DNA of 64,000 bases, taken from NCBI GenBank assembly GCA_018432235.1, contig JAHDLO010000007.1, positions 88,769 to 152,768 on the forward strand, read 5' to 3'. The position numbers and the translations under genes are program-made. The stretch is from Clostridiaceae bacterium. GTDB lineage: Bacteria > Bacillota > Clostridia > Peptostreptococcales > Natronincolaceae. Shown here one piece after another: positions 25,025 to 32,597 of this stretch. Positions within the stretch are counted from its first letter, which is position 1. Each line of letters begins with the position of its first letter. A model generated the notes under the pieces. The model saw only the letters and a list, made by a program, of their open reading frames with translations, made no database searches and was not told the origin of the DNA.

Positions 25025-25966
25025 GTGGAAGCAATCTATATTGACAAGCTATCAAAAACATACAAGGACGAAACGCAGGGGTTAAACGAGTTATCTCTCT
25101 CCGTTCGTCAAGGTGAAGTGTTCACCCTGTTAGGTCCCAATGGTGCGGGAAAATCCACTCTGATAAACATTCTGACGACATTTCTTAGCCCTACGTCAGG
25201 TAGTGTGAGCATTCTCGGACACGACCTAAAAAAAGAGGCTGCAAAAGTGCGAAGGGAAATTGCTTGTGTGGCTCAAAAAGTTTCGATTGACAATCACTTG
25301 ACATTAAGAGAAAACATGCTGTTTCAGGGGCGGCTCCATCAGATGGATAGTGCTACTATTGAAGAAAAAATGAAATTGCTCATAAGCAGTTTTGGGTTGC
25401 AGGAGTATACAGCTAAAAGAGTAGCATCCTATTCAGGTGGAGTCAAACGTAGGCTGGACATTGCTATGAGTTTAATGTCCTCCCCTAAAATTCTGTTTCT
25501 TGATGAACCCACTGTTGGTATGGATATTGAAAGCAGGCGAGCTATGTGGGATATTGTACGTAAAATCCGTTCAGAATTTCACACTACTGTTTTTTTGACA
25601 ACCCATTATCTAGAAGAAGCTGATATGTTAAGTGACACCATTTGTATTATGCAAAAGGGACATCAAATCATACAGGATACGCCGGACAATTTAAAACGGT
25701 ACACCATGCAGCAGCAGATTCGTATATTGTGCAGTACCCCGAAGGCTGCCGCTGAATTTGCTGGTCTGCTTTCTAAAGAAGCTTTTGTTCATAATACGTT
25801 TTTGGAGGGAAGCAATCTTACAGTTTTAGTTGAAGATACTGAGCGTGATTATCGGGAAATCAACAGAATTGCATTGGATAGTCATATCCCACAAACAGGC
25901 ATTGGAATTGTGCATCCCGATTTAGATGATGTATTTCTGGCATTGACACAAGAAAGGAGTGCATAA
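25025..25966 (+). CDS. ABC transporter ATP-binding protein (DrrA-like)
   Basis: A 313-residue protein from GTG 25025, behind AGGAGGTG. Motifs: Walker A GPNGAGKST, signature YSGGVKRRLDIAMSL, Walker B ILFLDEPTVGMD, switch His (TTHYLEEAD), and the C-terminal extension ending HPDLDDVFLALT, characteristic of DrrA-type drug exporters (CREEM-like tail region). It pairs with the permease 3 bp downstream. Expression is expected under the divergent MerR regulator. Confidence 0.9.
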   Translation: MEAIYIDKLSKTYKDETQGLNELSLSVRQGEVFTLLGPNGAGKSTLINILTTFLSPTSGSVSILGHDLKKEAAKVRREIACVAQKVSIDNHLTLRENMLFQGRLHQMDSATIEEKMKLLISSFGLQEYTAKRVASYSGGVKRRLDIAMSLMSSPKILFLDEPTVGMDIESRRAMWDIVRKIRSEFHTTVFLTTHYLEEADMLSDTICIMQKGHQIIQDTPDNLKRYTMQQQIRILCSTPKAAAEFAGLLSKEAFVHNTFLEGSNLTVLVEDTERDYREINRIALDSHIPQTGIGIVHPDLDDVFLALTQERSA

Positions 25967-25968
25967 CT

Positions 25969-26715
25969 ATGGGCGCATTAAATATCTTTAGCCGTAATAT
26001 AAAATGGCGTTTTCAAAATCCTGTTACCATCTTTATGACGCTGATACAACCACTTATATGGTTAGTAATTTTTAGTACATTGTTTGCGAACAGTTCCCAG
26101 GGCGGCGCAAACTATACTGCCTTTGTTTTGCCGGGTATATTGATAATGGATGTGCTATCCGGTGCAGGTATAAGCGGCATTGCAACATATTCTAACAAGG
26201 CAGGTGGGTCTTTTTACCGCATGGTTATATCGCCTGTCAAGCGTGGCGCTATCGTTTTAGGGCATATATTGGATGTAGCCGCACTTGCATTTATGCAAGT
26301 AGCTGCGCTGGGAGCTATAGCCTTTCTTATGTCCGTTCGTATGGCAACCGGTCTACTGGGATTACTGCTAAGTACAATTCTACTTTTCTGCGTTGTATTC
26401 TTCGTGGCAAGTATATCCTATGCGTTAAGTATGGTAATACCGGACGAAAACGCATTTATCGCAATGGCCAATACTTTTATATTGCCACTATTCTTTTTGA
26501 GTACGGCACTTATAGCAAAAGCACAAGCCCCCCCTATAGTATTCCGTATTATCATTTCTATCAATCCCTTCACCTATGCTATAGACAGTTTAAGGAATCT
26601 AATTAACGATAGTTATGTGAATTGGACTGAATACGGAATAGCAATTGGTCTGTTTGGAGCTTTGGGAATTATAGCGTTTTGCATAGCTAAAAATGCTATA
26701 AAAAGAGAAGCATAA
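25969..26715 (+). CDS. ABC-2 permease (DrrB-like)
   Basis: A 248-residue permease with six predicted membrane segments. The pattern RNIKWRFQNPVTIFMTLIQPL at the N-terminus and INPFTYAIDSLRNLI before the last segment is typical of DrrB/NodJ-type permeases. It makes up a drug exporter with the ATPase before it. Confidence 0.9.
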   Translation: MGALNIFSRNIKWRFQNPVTIFMTLIQPLIWLVIFSTLFANSSQGGANYTAFVLPGILIMDVLSGAGISGIATYSNKAGGSFYRMVISPVKRGAIVLGHILDVAALAFMQVAALGAIAFLMSVRMATGLLGLLLSTILLFCVVFFVASISYALSMVIPDENAFIAMANTFILPLFFLSTALIAKAQAPPIVFRIIISINPFTYAIDSLRNLINDSYVNWTEYGIAIGLFGALGIIAFCIAKNAIKREA

Positions 26716-26820
26716 ACTCATTTTCTTCCAGAATGTTTGACTTAGAAAATCGCTCAACGGTAATAAAAACCGTTGTTGTGGCGGTCGGATGGGTGTGTGC
26801 AATATGTGAAAGATAGCCAA

Positions 26821-26860
26821 AAGGCGGTTTTGAAAAAAAAATCAAAACCGCCTTTTCTAT
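26821..26860. terminator. bidirectional rho-independent terminator
   Basis: AAGGCGGTTTTGA (26821-26833) and TCAAAACCGCCTT (26842-26854) form a perfect 13-bp stem with an A8 loop, between convergent genes. A second smaller hairpin (AACGGT/ACCGTT) lies near 26756-26774. Confidence 0.8.
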
Positions 26861-26884
26861 ATCAGAGGGCCTAGTTAGGCCTTT

Positions 26885-28282
26885 TTATGGTTTTATTATA
26901 GACGAAAGAATTGCAATTCCTCTCTCCATATCTTCAATTTTCGTATTACCGTACCCCAAAATAAGCGAATTATCATATGATGTATTTATTTCAGAAGATA
27001 AATAGTGTTTGTTTATGGAAGAAATTTGCACCCCGCTATCTTTTATCTTCTCAAGCAGTTCCTGATCAAAAAACACATCATCAAAGGATGCTATAAAATG
27101 CAGCCCTGCTTCTGCACCGGAAATTTTGACTCCTTCTTCAAACGCTTTATCAAGACAGTCTATTAAAACATTTCTTTTTTTCAAATATAGTTTTCGCATT
27201 TTCCTTATGTGGTTTTCAAAAAGACCTGACTCTATAAAACTTGCTAATGTTCGTTGTTCAAGAATGGGAGAATGAAAATCTGCCACATATTTTATTTCCC
27301 TCATTTGCTCACATAAGGATGCAGGTAAAGCCATATAGCCAATGCGTAATGCCGGCATGAGCGTTTTGGAAAAAGTCCCCACATAAATAACCCGCTCTGG
27401 GTCTAAGCATTGCATTGATTGTATTGGACTACCATCAAAGCGGTACTCACTGTCATAGTCATCTTCGACGATGTAAGCATTATGTTGTTCTGCATATTTT
27501 ATCAGTTCAATTCTTCTTTTCACTGGAAAAATTACGCCTGTTGGAAATTGATGGCTTGGTGTTGTAAAGATAAGTTTGGGCGGAGTATCAGGCAACTCTG
27601 ATGTCATTAATCCCAGATTATCAAGATTTATAGGCTTCATTTTCACAGAATTCCCTTTCAATGTATGAAGTATTCCATAGCTCAAAGGGTTTTCAACTAA
27701 CGCATACTCATTTCGGTTTATTAGTTGACACAATAAATTAAATGATTGAGCAGCCCCATTGGTTATCATAATATTTTTTGGCGATGTGTGTGTGCCTCTT
27801 GCTCGGTTCAAGTAAAGGGAAAGTTGTGTCCTTAATTCATAATCCCCGAAGGGGTTTTGATAGTCCATTTGTGATGGTTTTATGTCCAAAGCAATTTTTT
27901 GATATACTTGTGCCCATTTTTTGATTGGGATTGCTTCTAAATCTGGAATACCAGACCTAAAAGAAACAATATAGTTATTTGGTATTTCTAGATTTTCCTT
28001 CAGCTTCGACAGACTATTTCTGTTCGTTTGATAAAATTGAACACCTTCGCAAACATAAGTCCCAGAACCATTTCGGGAATAAGCGTATCCTTCAGCTAAT
28101 AATTGCTCATAGCTTTCGATTACAACATTCCTTGCTACATTCATATATTTTGCTAACTCTCTTGTTGAAGGCAACTTTTCTCCTGGCTTTAATATACCTT
28201 GAAGTATAGAAGCTTTAACAAAATGATATATTTGTTGGGATAAAGGTTTTTTAGATTTTCTATCAATATTGATATACAGCAT
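26885..28282 (-). CDS. MocR family (GntR-aminotransferase) regulator
   Basis: About 465 residues from ATG 28282; an in-frame ATG 6 bp upstream touches the GGAGAA site. Residues 1-75 are a GntR winged helix (SQQIYHFVKASILQGILKPG, then GEKLPSTRELAKYMNVARN). The remainder is a class I aminotransferase fold with the PLP lysine in GTFSKTLMPALRIGY. MocR proteins sense amino acids or PLP and regulate a divergent gene. Here that is the B3/B4 protein gene at 28403, and a wrecked LysE exporter gene follows it. Confidence 0.9.
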   Translation of the reverse strand: MLYINIDRKSKKPLSQQIYHFVKASILQGILKPGEKLPSTRELAKYMNVARNVVIESYEQLLAEGYAYSRNGSGTYVCEGVQFYQTNRNSLSKLKENLEIPNNYIVSFRSGIPDLEAIPIKKWAQVYQKIALDIKPSQMDYQNPFGDYELRTQLSLYLNRARGTHTSPKNIMITNGAAQSFNLLCQLINRNEYALVENPLSYGILHTLKGNSVKMKPINLDNLGLMTSELPDTPPKLIFTTPSHQFPTGVIFPVKRRIELIKYAEQHNAYIVEDDYDSEYRFDGSPIQSMQCLDPERVIYVGTFSKTLMPALRIGYMALPASLCEQMREIKYVADFHSPILEQRTLASFIESGLFENHIRKMRKLYLKKRNVLIDCLDKAFEEGVKISGAEAGLHFIASFDDVFFDQELLEKIKDSGVQISSINKHYLSSEINTSYDNSLILGYGNTKIEDMERGIAILSSIIKP

Positions 28283-28298
28283 AAACATTTCTCCTATA

Positions 28299-28372
28299 AG
28301 TGGTTCTATGAAAATACTATAAAATTGGAACTAAAAAGAACCACTGATTTATGATAAATTATATCATAGAAC
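28299..28372. promoter_or_regulatory. candidate MocR operator
   Basis: AGTGGTTCT (28299-28307) is repeated inverted as AGAACCACT (28337-28345), and GTTCTATGA (28303-28311) recurs inverted as TCATAGAAC (28364-28372). The sites flank the start of the divergent B3/B4 gene, and the paired spacing suits a MocR dimer. Confidence 0.5.
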
Positions 28373-28402
28373 AACAATATAGTAAAATCAGGAGGTTTCA
28401 AT

Positions 28403-29098
28403 ATGATTAAGATACATTCTAATATGGATGAGTCCTATTCAAAAACTTATTTTGGCATACTTATTTTAGAAAAATTTTGTGAGCAATCGAGCGGAAAAGA
28501 AGCGTTTAAACAACTGGTACAAAAGGAACTTAACAATATTCGGTCCATCCATGCAAATTATGAAAGAAAAGCCTTTATTGAAGTAAATAATGTTGTAAAT
28601 GCTTATGTCCGTTATTACAAAAGGTTCAAAAAGACATACCATGTATTGCCGCAGCTGGAATCAGTATTAAGTGGAAAAAAATTTCCAGAGGAAACAGCTT
28701 TGGTGCAGATTCTATTTTTGGCGGAGTTAAAGACGCAGCTTTTAATTGCAGCGCATGACTTGAAAAAATGCCATCTGCCTTTAACCATACAAATGTCTCA
28801 AGGCGGTGAAACTTTGTTGGGTTCAAATAATCGCAATATTGTATTAAAACCGAATGATATTTGTCTTAGAGACACAGACGATTATATTTTGAGTATTATC
28901 TATGGTCAAGATGAAAGAACAAGGATTACGAAGGAAACCACCGATGTGCTATTCCTTATTGATGGTGTTCCTGGATTGGAAAGGAAGTATGTTGAAGATG
29001 GACTTGCAACTTTGCTGAGTTATGTTCGTGCTTTTGAGCCAGATATTAAGCCAAAAGAATTGAAAGTGATTTGTTCTTCTTTTTTAAAGGAAGGATAA
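28403..29098 (+). CDS. B3/B4 domain protein (PheT-related)
   Basis: A 231-residue protein of the stand-alone B3/B4 family related to part of the phenylalanyl-tRNA synthetase beta chain. The signature region includes NNVVNAYVRYYKRFKKTYHV, GGETLLGSNN and DICLRDTDDYILSIIYGQDE. Such proteins are thought to edit or bind misacylated tRNA or free amino acids; function is not settled. The divergent MocR regulator suggests control by an amino acid. An AGGAGG site precedes the ATG. Confidence 0.8.
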   Translation: MIKIHSNMDESYSKTYFGILILEKFCEQSSGKEAFKQLVQKELNNIRSIHANYERKAFIEVNNVVNAYVRYYKRFKKTYHVLPQLESVLSGKKFPEETALVQILFLAELKTQLLIAAHDLKKCHLPLTIQMSQGGETLLGSNNRNIVLKPNDICLRDTDDYILSIIYGQDERTRITKETTDVLFLIDGVPGLERKYVEDGLATLLSYVRAFEPDIKPKELKVICSSFLKEG

Positions 29099-29104
29099 TA
29101 TAGA

Positions 29105-29179
29105 ATGTGTACATGCAACCTTTTTATTATTTCTCTAATTATTATTTTGATTCCAGGTACAGGGGTTGCATATCTTTAA
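29105..29179 (+). pseudogene. LysE family exporter remnant
   Basis: Seven bases after the B3/B4 gene an ATG opens 24 codons ending in a stop: MCTCNLFIISLIIILIPGTG, then VAYL. This matches the first membrane helix and PGP-like motif of LysE/RhtB exporters, which normally continue for about 200 residues. The rest is missing. MocR regulators often control such exporters, which fits the neighbourhood. Confidence 0.55.
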
Positions 29180-29301
29180 ATGCTATAGTTTTTACAAACA
29201 TTTTTCAGCAGTAAAGAAATTATTGAAAAGTATGTTCAGAAGCAGATTTAAGTTGTATCATAACTGGCACCTGCTGGCTTGTACATATTACTGTCAAGAT
29301 T

Positions 29302-29331
29302 AAGCTCTGGAGTTAGCTGACTCAAGAGCTT
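29302..29331. repeat. interrupted inverted repeat in a gene-free stretch
   Basis: AAGCTC-TG-GAGT and ACTC-AA-GAGCTT pair around TAGCTG. The stretch 29180-29425 holds no intact gene; this hairpin may be a terminator for the B3/B4 transcript. Confidence 0.4.
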
Positions 29332-29425
29332 TACTGTTGGCAGTGATTACTACCAGCAAACATAATTTAGTTGTAGTGTTAGAATAGTGTTATAACTGAT
29401 AGAAAATGATATAAAGAGTGATATT

Positions 29426-29536
29426 ATGAAGTTGTATGAAAGCGAAACTGTTGAATTGAAGGAAATTTATATGCCTGATTTCAAAAAAGAAGTCGTGGCA
29501 TTTGCAAATACAGTGGTGGTATATAGGCGGTTATAA
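29426..29536 (+). pseudogene. AlbA_2 domain gene remnant (second copy)
   Basis: MKLYESETVELKEIYMPDFK, then KEVVAFANT, closely matches the start of the gene at 20827, and the upstream DNA (GATAGAAAATGATA...) matches as well. After NT a small deletion shifts the frame (the expected GG-TIYIG is seen one frame away) and a stop follows at 29536. The remainder of the gene is absent. Confidence 0.75.
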
Positions 29537-29562
29537 TATTTAGGTATCAAATTCAAAAAACA

Positions 29563-29597
29563 GAACACTTGTTCTAGAGAATCATATAAGCTATAAT
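29563..29597 (+). promoter_or_regulatory. LexA (SOS) box overlapping a promoter
   Basis: GAACACTTGTTC (29563-29574) is the GAAC-N4-GTTC palindrome of Gram-positive LexA. It overlaps a TTGTTC -35 (29570-29575), 16 bp before TATAAT (29592-29597). The next gene is the KilA-N frame at 29691, so that gene would be damage-inducible. Confidence 0.6.
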
Positions 29598-29690
29598 AGT
29601 AATTGTAGGATATAAGGAAAATATGGTAATCAGAATGTTATATGTTTTCATTTCTATGAGTGATGATGATTGGATACGGGGGTGATATGA

Positions 29691-30140
29691 ATGTCAATGA
29701 AACCTGTTAAAGAAACGATTCACGCAAAAGGTATGGATATTGCTATCTATACAGAAGATTTTCAAAATGAGTTTATATCCCTTACAGATATCGCACGATA
29801 TAAAAGTGATGAGCCCTTTATTGTTATCAACAATTGGATGCGGGGAAAAGATACTATTGAGTTTTTGGGGCTATGGGAGCAATTACACAATCCTGATTTT
29901 AAACCTATCGAATTCGATAGGTTTAAAAAAGAAGCTGGATATAATGCTTTTACGCTATCGCCGCAGAAGTGGATAGAAAACACGAATGCCATTGGTATAG
30001 TCTCTAAATCTGGTCGTTATGGTGGAACCTTTGCCTATTCTGATATTGCTTTTGAATTTGCTTCTTGGATATCAGCAGAGTTTAAGCTCTATATTAATCC
30101 ACATCCATCATGGACGTGGATCATCTTTTTGCCCCAATAA
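29691..30140 (+). pseudogene. KilA-N domain protein, C-terminally truncated
   Basis: Residues about 1-130 are a KilA-N domain: ISLTDIARYKSDEPFIVINN, then NWMRGKDTIEFLGLWE and RYGGTFAYSDIAFEFASWIS. The normal continuation after FKLYI is lost; the frame runs on through 3' sequence of the convergent XRE gene (last 33 bp overlap) and stops. KilA-N proteins are DNA-binding and mostly phage-derived. The LexA box upstream supports a phage or damage-response origin. Whether the truncated protein folds is unknown. Confidence 0.65.
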
Positions 30141-30314
30141 ATAATCAATACTAACATTATAAAATTTCGACAACTTAATCAGAGCTAAGCTTGGGATATC
30201 AAGCTCTCCACTTTCATAACGAGAATAGGTTGCCTGAGATACATTCAAGAGCTCTGCAATTTGCCTCTGCGTTAAATCCCTGTCTTCACGTAGATATCTG
30301 ATATTTTTATACAT
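30108..30314 (-). CDS. XRE family (Cro/CI-type) regulator
   Basis: About 68 residues from ATG 30314; a GTG 9 bp upstream is also in frame. A complete HTH_3 domain is visible: IRYLREDRDLTQRQIAELLN, VSQATYSRYESGELDIPSL and the ending FYNVSIDYLLGQKDDPRP, as in phage-type repressors. It faces the KilA-N frame and is divergent from a SymE-like gene. The palindromic region at 30337-30386 is its likely operator. Confidence 0.88.
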   Translation of the reverse strand: MYKNIRYLREDRDLTQRQIAELLNVSQATYSRYESGELDIPSLALIKLSKFYNVSIDYLLGQKDDPRP

Positions 30315-30336
30315 ATGCATCACCTAAAATTATTAT

Positions 30337-30386
30337 AATTTATACGAAAAACGCATATTGACATTTATGCAATTTTCGTATAAATT
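30337..30386. promoter_or_regulatory. palindromic operator/divergent promoter of the XRE gene
   Basis: Two 21-bp arms (30337-30357 and 30366-30386) are reverse complements at 19 of 21 positions, with an 8-bp centre. TTGACA (30358-30363) with TAAATT 17 bp later lies inside and points towards the SymE-like gene. The repressor would therefore cover the promoter. Confidence 0.65.
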
Positions 30387-30486
30387 TATTTTGAGATCAA
30401 AATGGAAAAATTATTAAAATTGAAGTCATAGATTTAGGCATTAAGTTAATAATGTTTTTCCATAAAAAACAGGAGGACATTAAACT

Positions 30487-30663
30487 ATGAAAGTAAGATT
30501 ATCTACAATATCACGCATAACCGCAAATGACAAGCAGGTGCCACAAATAAGAATACAAGGCATTTGGCTGGAAAAGCTGGGTTTTAAGCCGGGAAAGAAG
30601 GTTATTATTGAGGAGAGCTATGGAAAATTAGTATTAAAGCTTGTTACCATAATCGATGAATAA
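30487..30663 (+). CDS. SymE-like small protein
   Basis: A 58-residue protein: SRITANDKQVPQIRIQGIWL, then EKLGFKPGKKVIIEES and KLVLKLV. The VPQIRIQGIWLEKLGF...V pattern matches the SymE family (AbrB-derived fold), type I toxins in enterobacteria that are SOS-controlled. AGGAGGAC precedes the ATG. It is divergent from the XRE gene and probably shares its operator. No antisense RNA (SymR-like) promoter could be identified with confidence. Confidence 0.7.
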   Translation: MKVRLSTISRITANDKQVPQIRIQGIWLEKLGFKPGKKVIIEESYGKLVLKLVTIIDE

Positions 30664-30726
30664 ATTATTAAAGATTTAATAGAAGTACTACTTCATTAGG
30701 GATAGGGCTCAATATCTCTTATGTTT

Positions 30727-30766
30727 ACAAATATACTTATATAGAATTTGAAATAAGTATATTTGT
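30727..30766. repeat. perfect 14-bp inverted repeat
   Basis: ACAAATATACTTAT (30727-30740) and ATAAGTATATTTGT (30753-30766) with a 12-nt AT-rich loop. It has no T-run and precedes a better terminator. Confidence 0.55.
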
Positions 30767-30782
30767 GATGTGGAAACCGTTT

Positions 30783-30823
30783 AGCCTTCTCATACTGAAT
30801 TTAGTAATGGGAAGGCTTCTTTT
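30783..30823 (+). terminator. rho-independent terminator
   Basis: AGCCTTCTCAT (30783-30793) pairs with ATGGGAAGGCT (30807-30817, one G-T pair) and is followed by TCTTTT. Confidence 0.65.
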
Positions 30824-31006
30824 AAATTACAGAAAAAAACGAAGTGAAGAATCGTATTAAATAAAAAAGCTGTATAAAACCTTATCCCTATCCTTTCAAA
30901 AGCATCCTTCATGATAACCACCTAAATCCAATAATCCAATAAAGGAAATCACGAAAATTTATTGAATATTTAGCAAATAAATATTTTTGGAAGGAGAAAG
31001 CAAAAA

Positions 31007-31132
31007 ATGACGTCTATTTTTGGATTGCCTTTGAAAACCCTGGTGATTGTGGGGGGATTATTTGTTATCTCCACCCTGGCTCCTTCTATTACAGCCCTTA
31101 TTATAAAGCACAGGAGGGGGTGGAGAGAGTGA
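31007..31132 (+). CDS. 41-residue single-membrane-segment protein upstream of SSS symporter
   Basis: ATG 31007 follows GGAAGGAG. The product (MTSIFGLPLKTLVIVGGLFV, then ISTLAPSITALIIKHRRGW) is one hydrophobic helix of about 25 residues with a basic C-terminal tail. Its TGA overlaps the GTG of the symporter (GTGA), so the two are translationally coupled. A second 41-residue protein of the same plan precedes the other SSS gene at 56687. It is probably a small accessory subunit of the symporter, comparable in principle to MetS of MetPS; this is inference. Confidence 0.75.
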   Translation: MTSIFGLPLKTLVIVGGLFVISTLAPSITALIIKHRRGWRE

Positions 31133-32595
31133 ATAAAACTATTGTATATCTGCTTTACTTTACCTTCTATACAATTCTTTTATTGTTTTTTGGCAAGAGT
31201 GGATTTAAACAAACAAAAAACGCCAGAGATTTTTTTGTAGCCGGAAACAGCCTGGGATTAGCGGCAAGCGTATTTACCTTTAGTGCCACCTGGTTTAGTG
31301 CCGCTTCTATGCAAGGGGTCTCAGGCTCTCTATATGCTTATGGATATAATACTGTATTGTATGCCATTGTGCCGTGGTTTATAGGGGCTGCTTTTTTAGT
31401 TGTGCTGGCATCCAGACTAAAGGAGCATGATATCTTAACGGTGCCTGAATATTTTTTTATAAGATACGATAGCAAGTGGCTGCAGGCCATGGCAGGGATT
31501 ATGATTGTGGTTACCTACATTCTCTACATGATTATTCAAGTAAGAGGCTTTGGCATTGTTATCTCGGAGCTTTTAGATATCAACTATATTTTCGCCATTG
31601 TGTTAGTATACCTATTTGTCATTTATACAACCTTTGGGGGTCTGTTATCAGTAACTAAAACCGATGGCTTAAATTTTATATTAATTCTTATAGGAACTCT
31701 TTTGGCAACGGTGATTGTTTTAAGGGATATCGGGGGAATTACCCTAATGCACGAAGGAGCCGCCTTAGTGAATACCAGACCGTTTCCCAGCTTTCCCCAT
31801 ATAACAGAAAAAGGCGCATTGCTTGATCCCTTTGCTAAGGGAGAATTGCCGCCGCTTTTGACCTTTACCTCCTTTTTCGGATGGGGCCTGGGCTTAGCGG
31901 CAAATCCTCAGTATGCTGTTCGTATCATTTCAGCTAAAAATACCAAAACGGCAATAAAAATGATCTGCTATTCAGTATTTTTCTTGGCATTTATCTATTT
32001 AGGCATGATGATCATCGGAATCGGAGGCAGAGTATTGCAGCCCACCATTCAATCGATTCACTCTGTGGACGAGGTATTTCCTTATATGATCAACAATGTG
32101 ATTTATTCTGCCTTTAGCGGATTAATCCTCATCAGCATTACCGCAGCGGCTATTTCCACAGCAAATTCACAGCTGCTTATTGCTGCCAGCGGTTTTACCT
32201 ATGACCTATATAAAAATCTTTTTAATCCTGGCATACAGGAGGACAAATTTCTAAATCTCAATAGAATATTTATCTTTGCAGTCGGAACGATTTCTCTGCT
32301 TTTGGCTATTAATCCACCTGGTAGTCTATTGATTTATGGCGGGTATATCTGGGGCTTTTTCTCAGTGACCTTCCTCTTACCCTTATATGGCGGGTTGTTT
32401 TGGGAAAAGGCAACAAAGGAGGGGGCAGCTGCATCCTTTATTGCAGGTCTTTTAACCATGAGTGCCTTTATGATAAGAAATTATGTTATTGTTGAGAGAA
32501 ATGCTGTAGTCCATCCTGCCTTACCTGGTGTGGTGGTCTCTGCCCTAACATTCTATTTTGTCAGCAAACATTACGATGGTAAAGGAAGGGGATAA
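31129..32595 (+). CDS. sodium:solute symporter (SSS family)
   Basis: About 488 residues with 13 predicted membrane segments. Motifs include DFFVAGNSLGLAASVFTF near the N-terminus, the TFGGLLSVTKTD stretch after segment 5 and the AAAISTANSQLLIAAS motif in segment 8-9, all typical of SSS proteins of the proline/pantothenate group. GTG 31129 gives a GTGA overlap with the small membrane protein; a GTG at 31120 is also in frame. It is followed 2 bp later by a histidine kinase gene. The substrate is not known; the downstream 5-oxoprolinase genes make pyroglutamate or a related amino acid plausible. Confidence 0.88.
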   Translation: MNKTIVYLLYFTFYTILLLFFGKSGFKQTKNARDFFVAGNSLGLAASVFTFSATWFSAASMQGVSGSLYAYGYNTVLYAIVPWFIGAAFLVVLASRLKEHDILTVPEYFFIRYDSKWLQAMAGIMIVVTYILYMIIQVRGFGIVISELLDINYIFAIVLVYLFVIYTTFGGLLSVTKTDGLNFILILIGTLLATVIVLRDIGGITLMHEGAALVNTRPFPSFPHITEKGALLDPFAKGELPPLLTFTSFFGWGLGLAANPQYAVRIISAKNTKTAIKMICYSVFFLAFIYLGMMIIGIGGRVLQPTIQSIHSVDEVFPYMINNVIYSAFSGLILISITAAAISTANSQLLIAASGFTYDLYKNLFNPGIQEDKFLNLNRIFIFAVGTISLLLAINPPGSLLIYGGYIWGFFSVTFLLPLYGGLFWEKATKEGAAASFIAGLLTMSAFMIRNYVIVERNAVVHPALPGVVVSALTFYFVSKHYDGKGRG

Positions 32596-32597
32596 CG

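Noticed and set aside
30901..31000. Possible sigma-54 promoter before the first SSS gene
   Set aside because: No GG-N10-GC pair with the right flanks was found; no convincing promoter can be assigned here.
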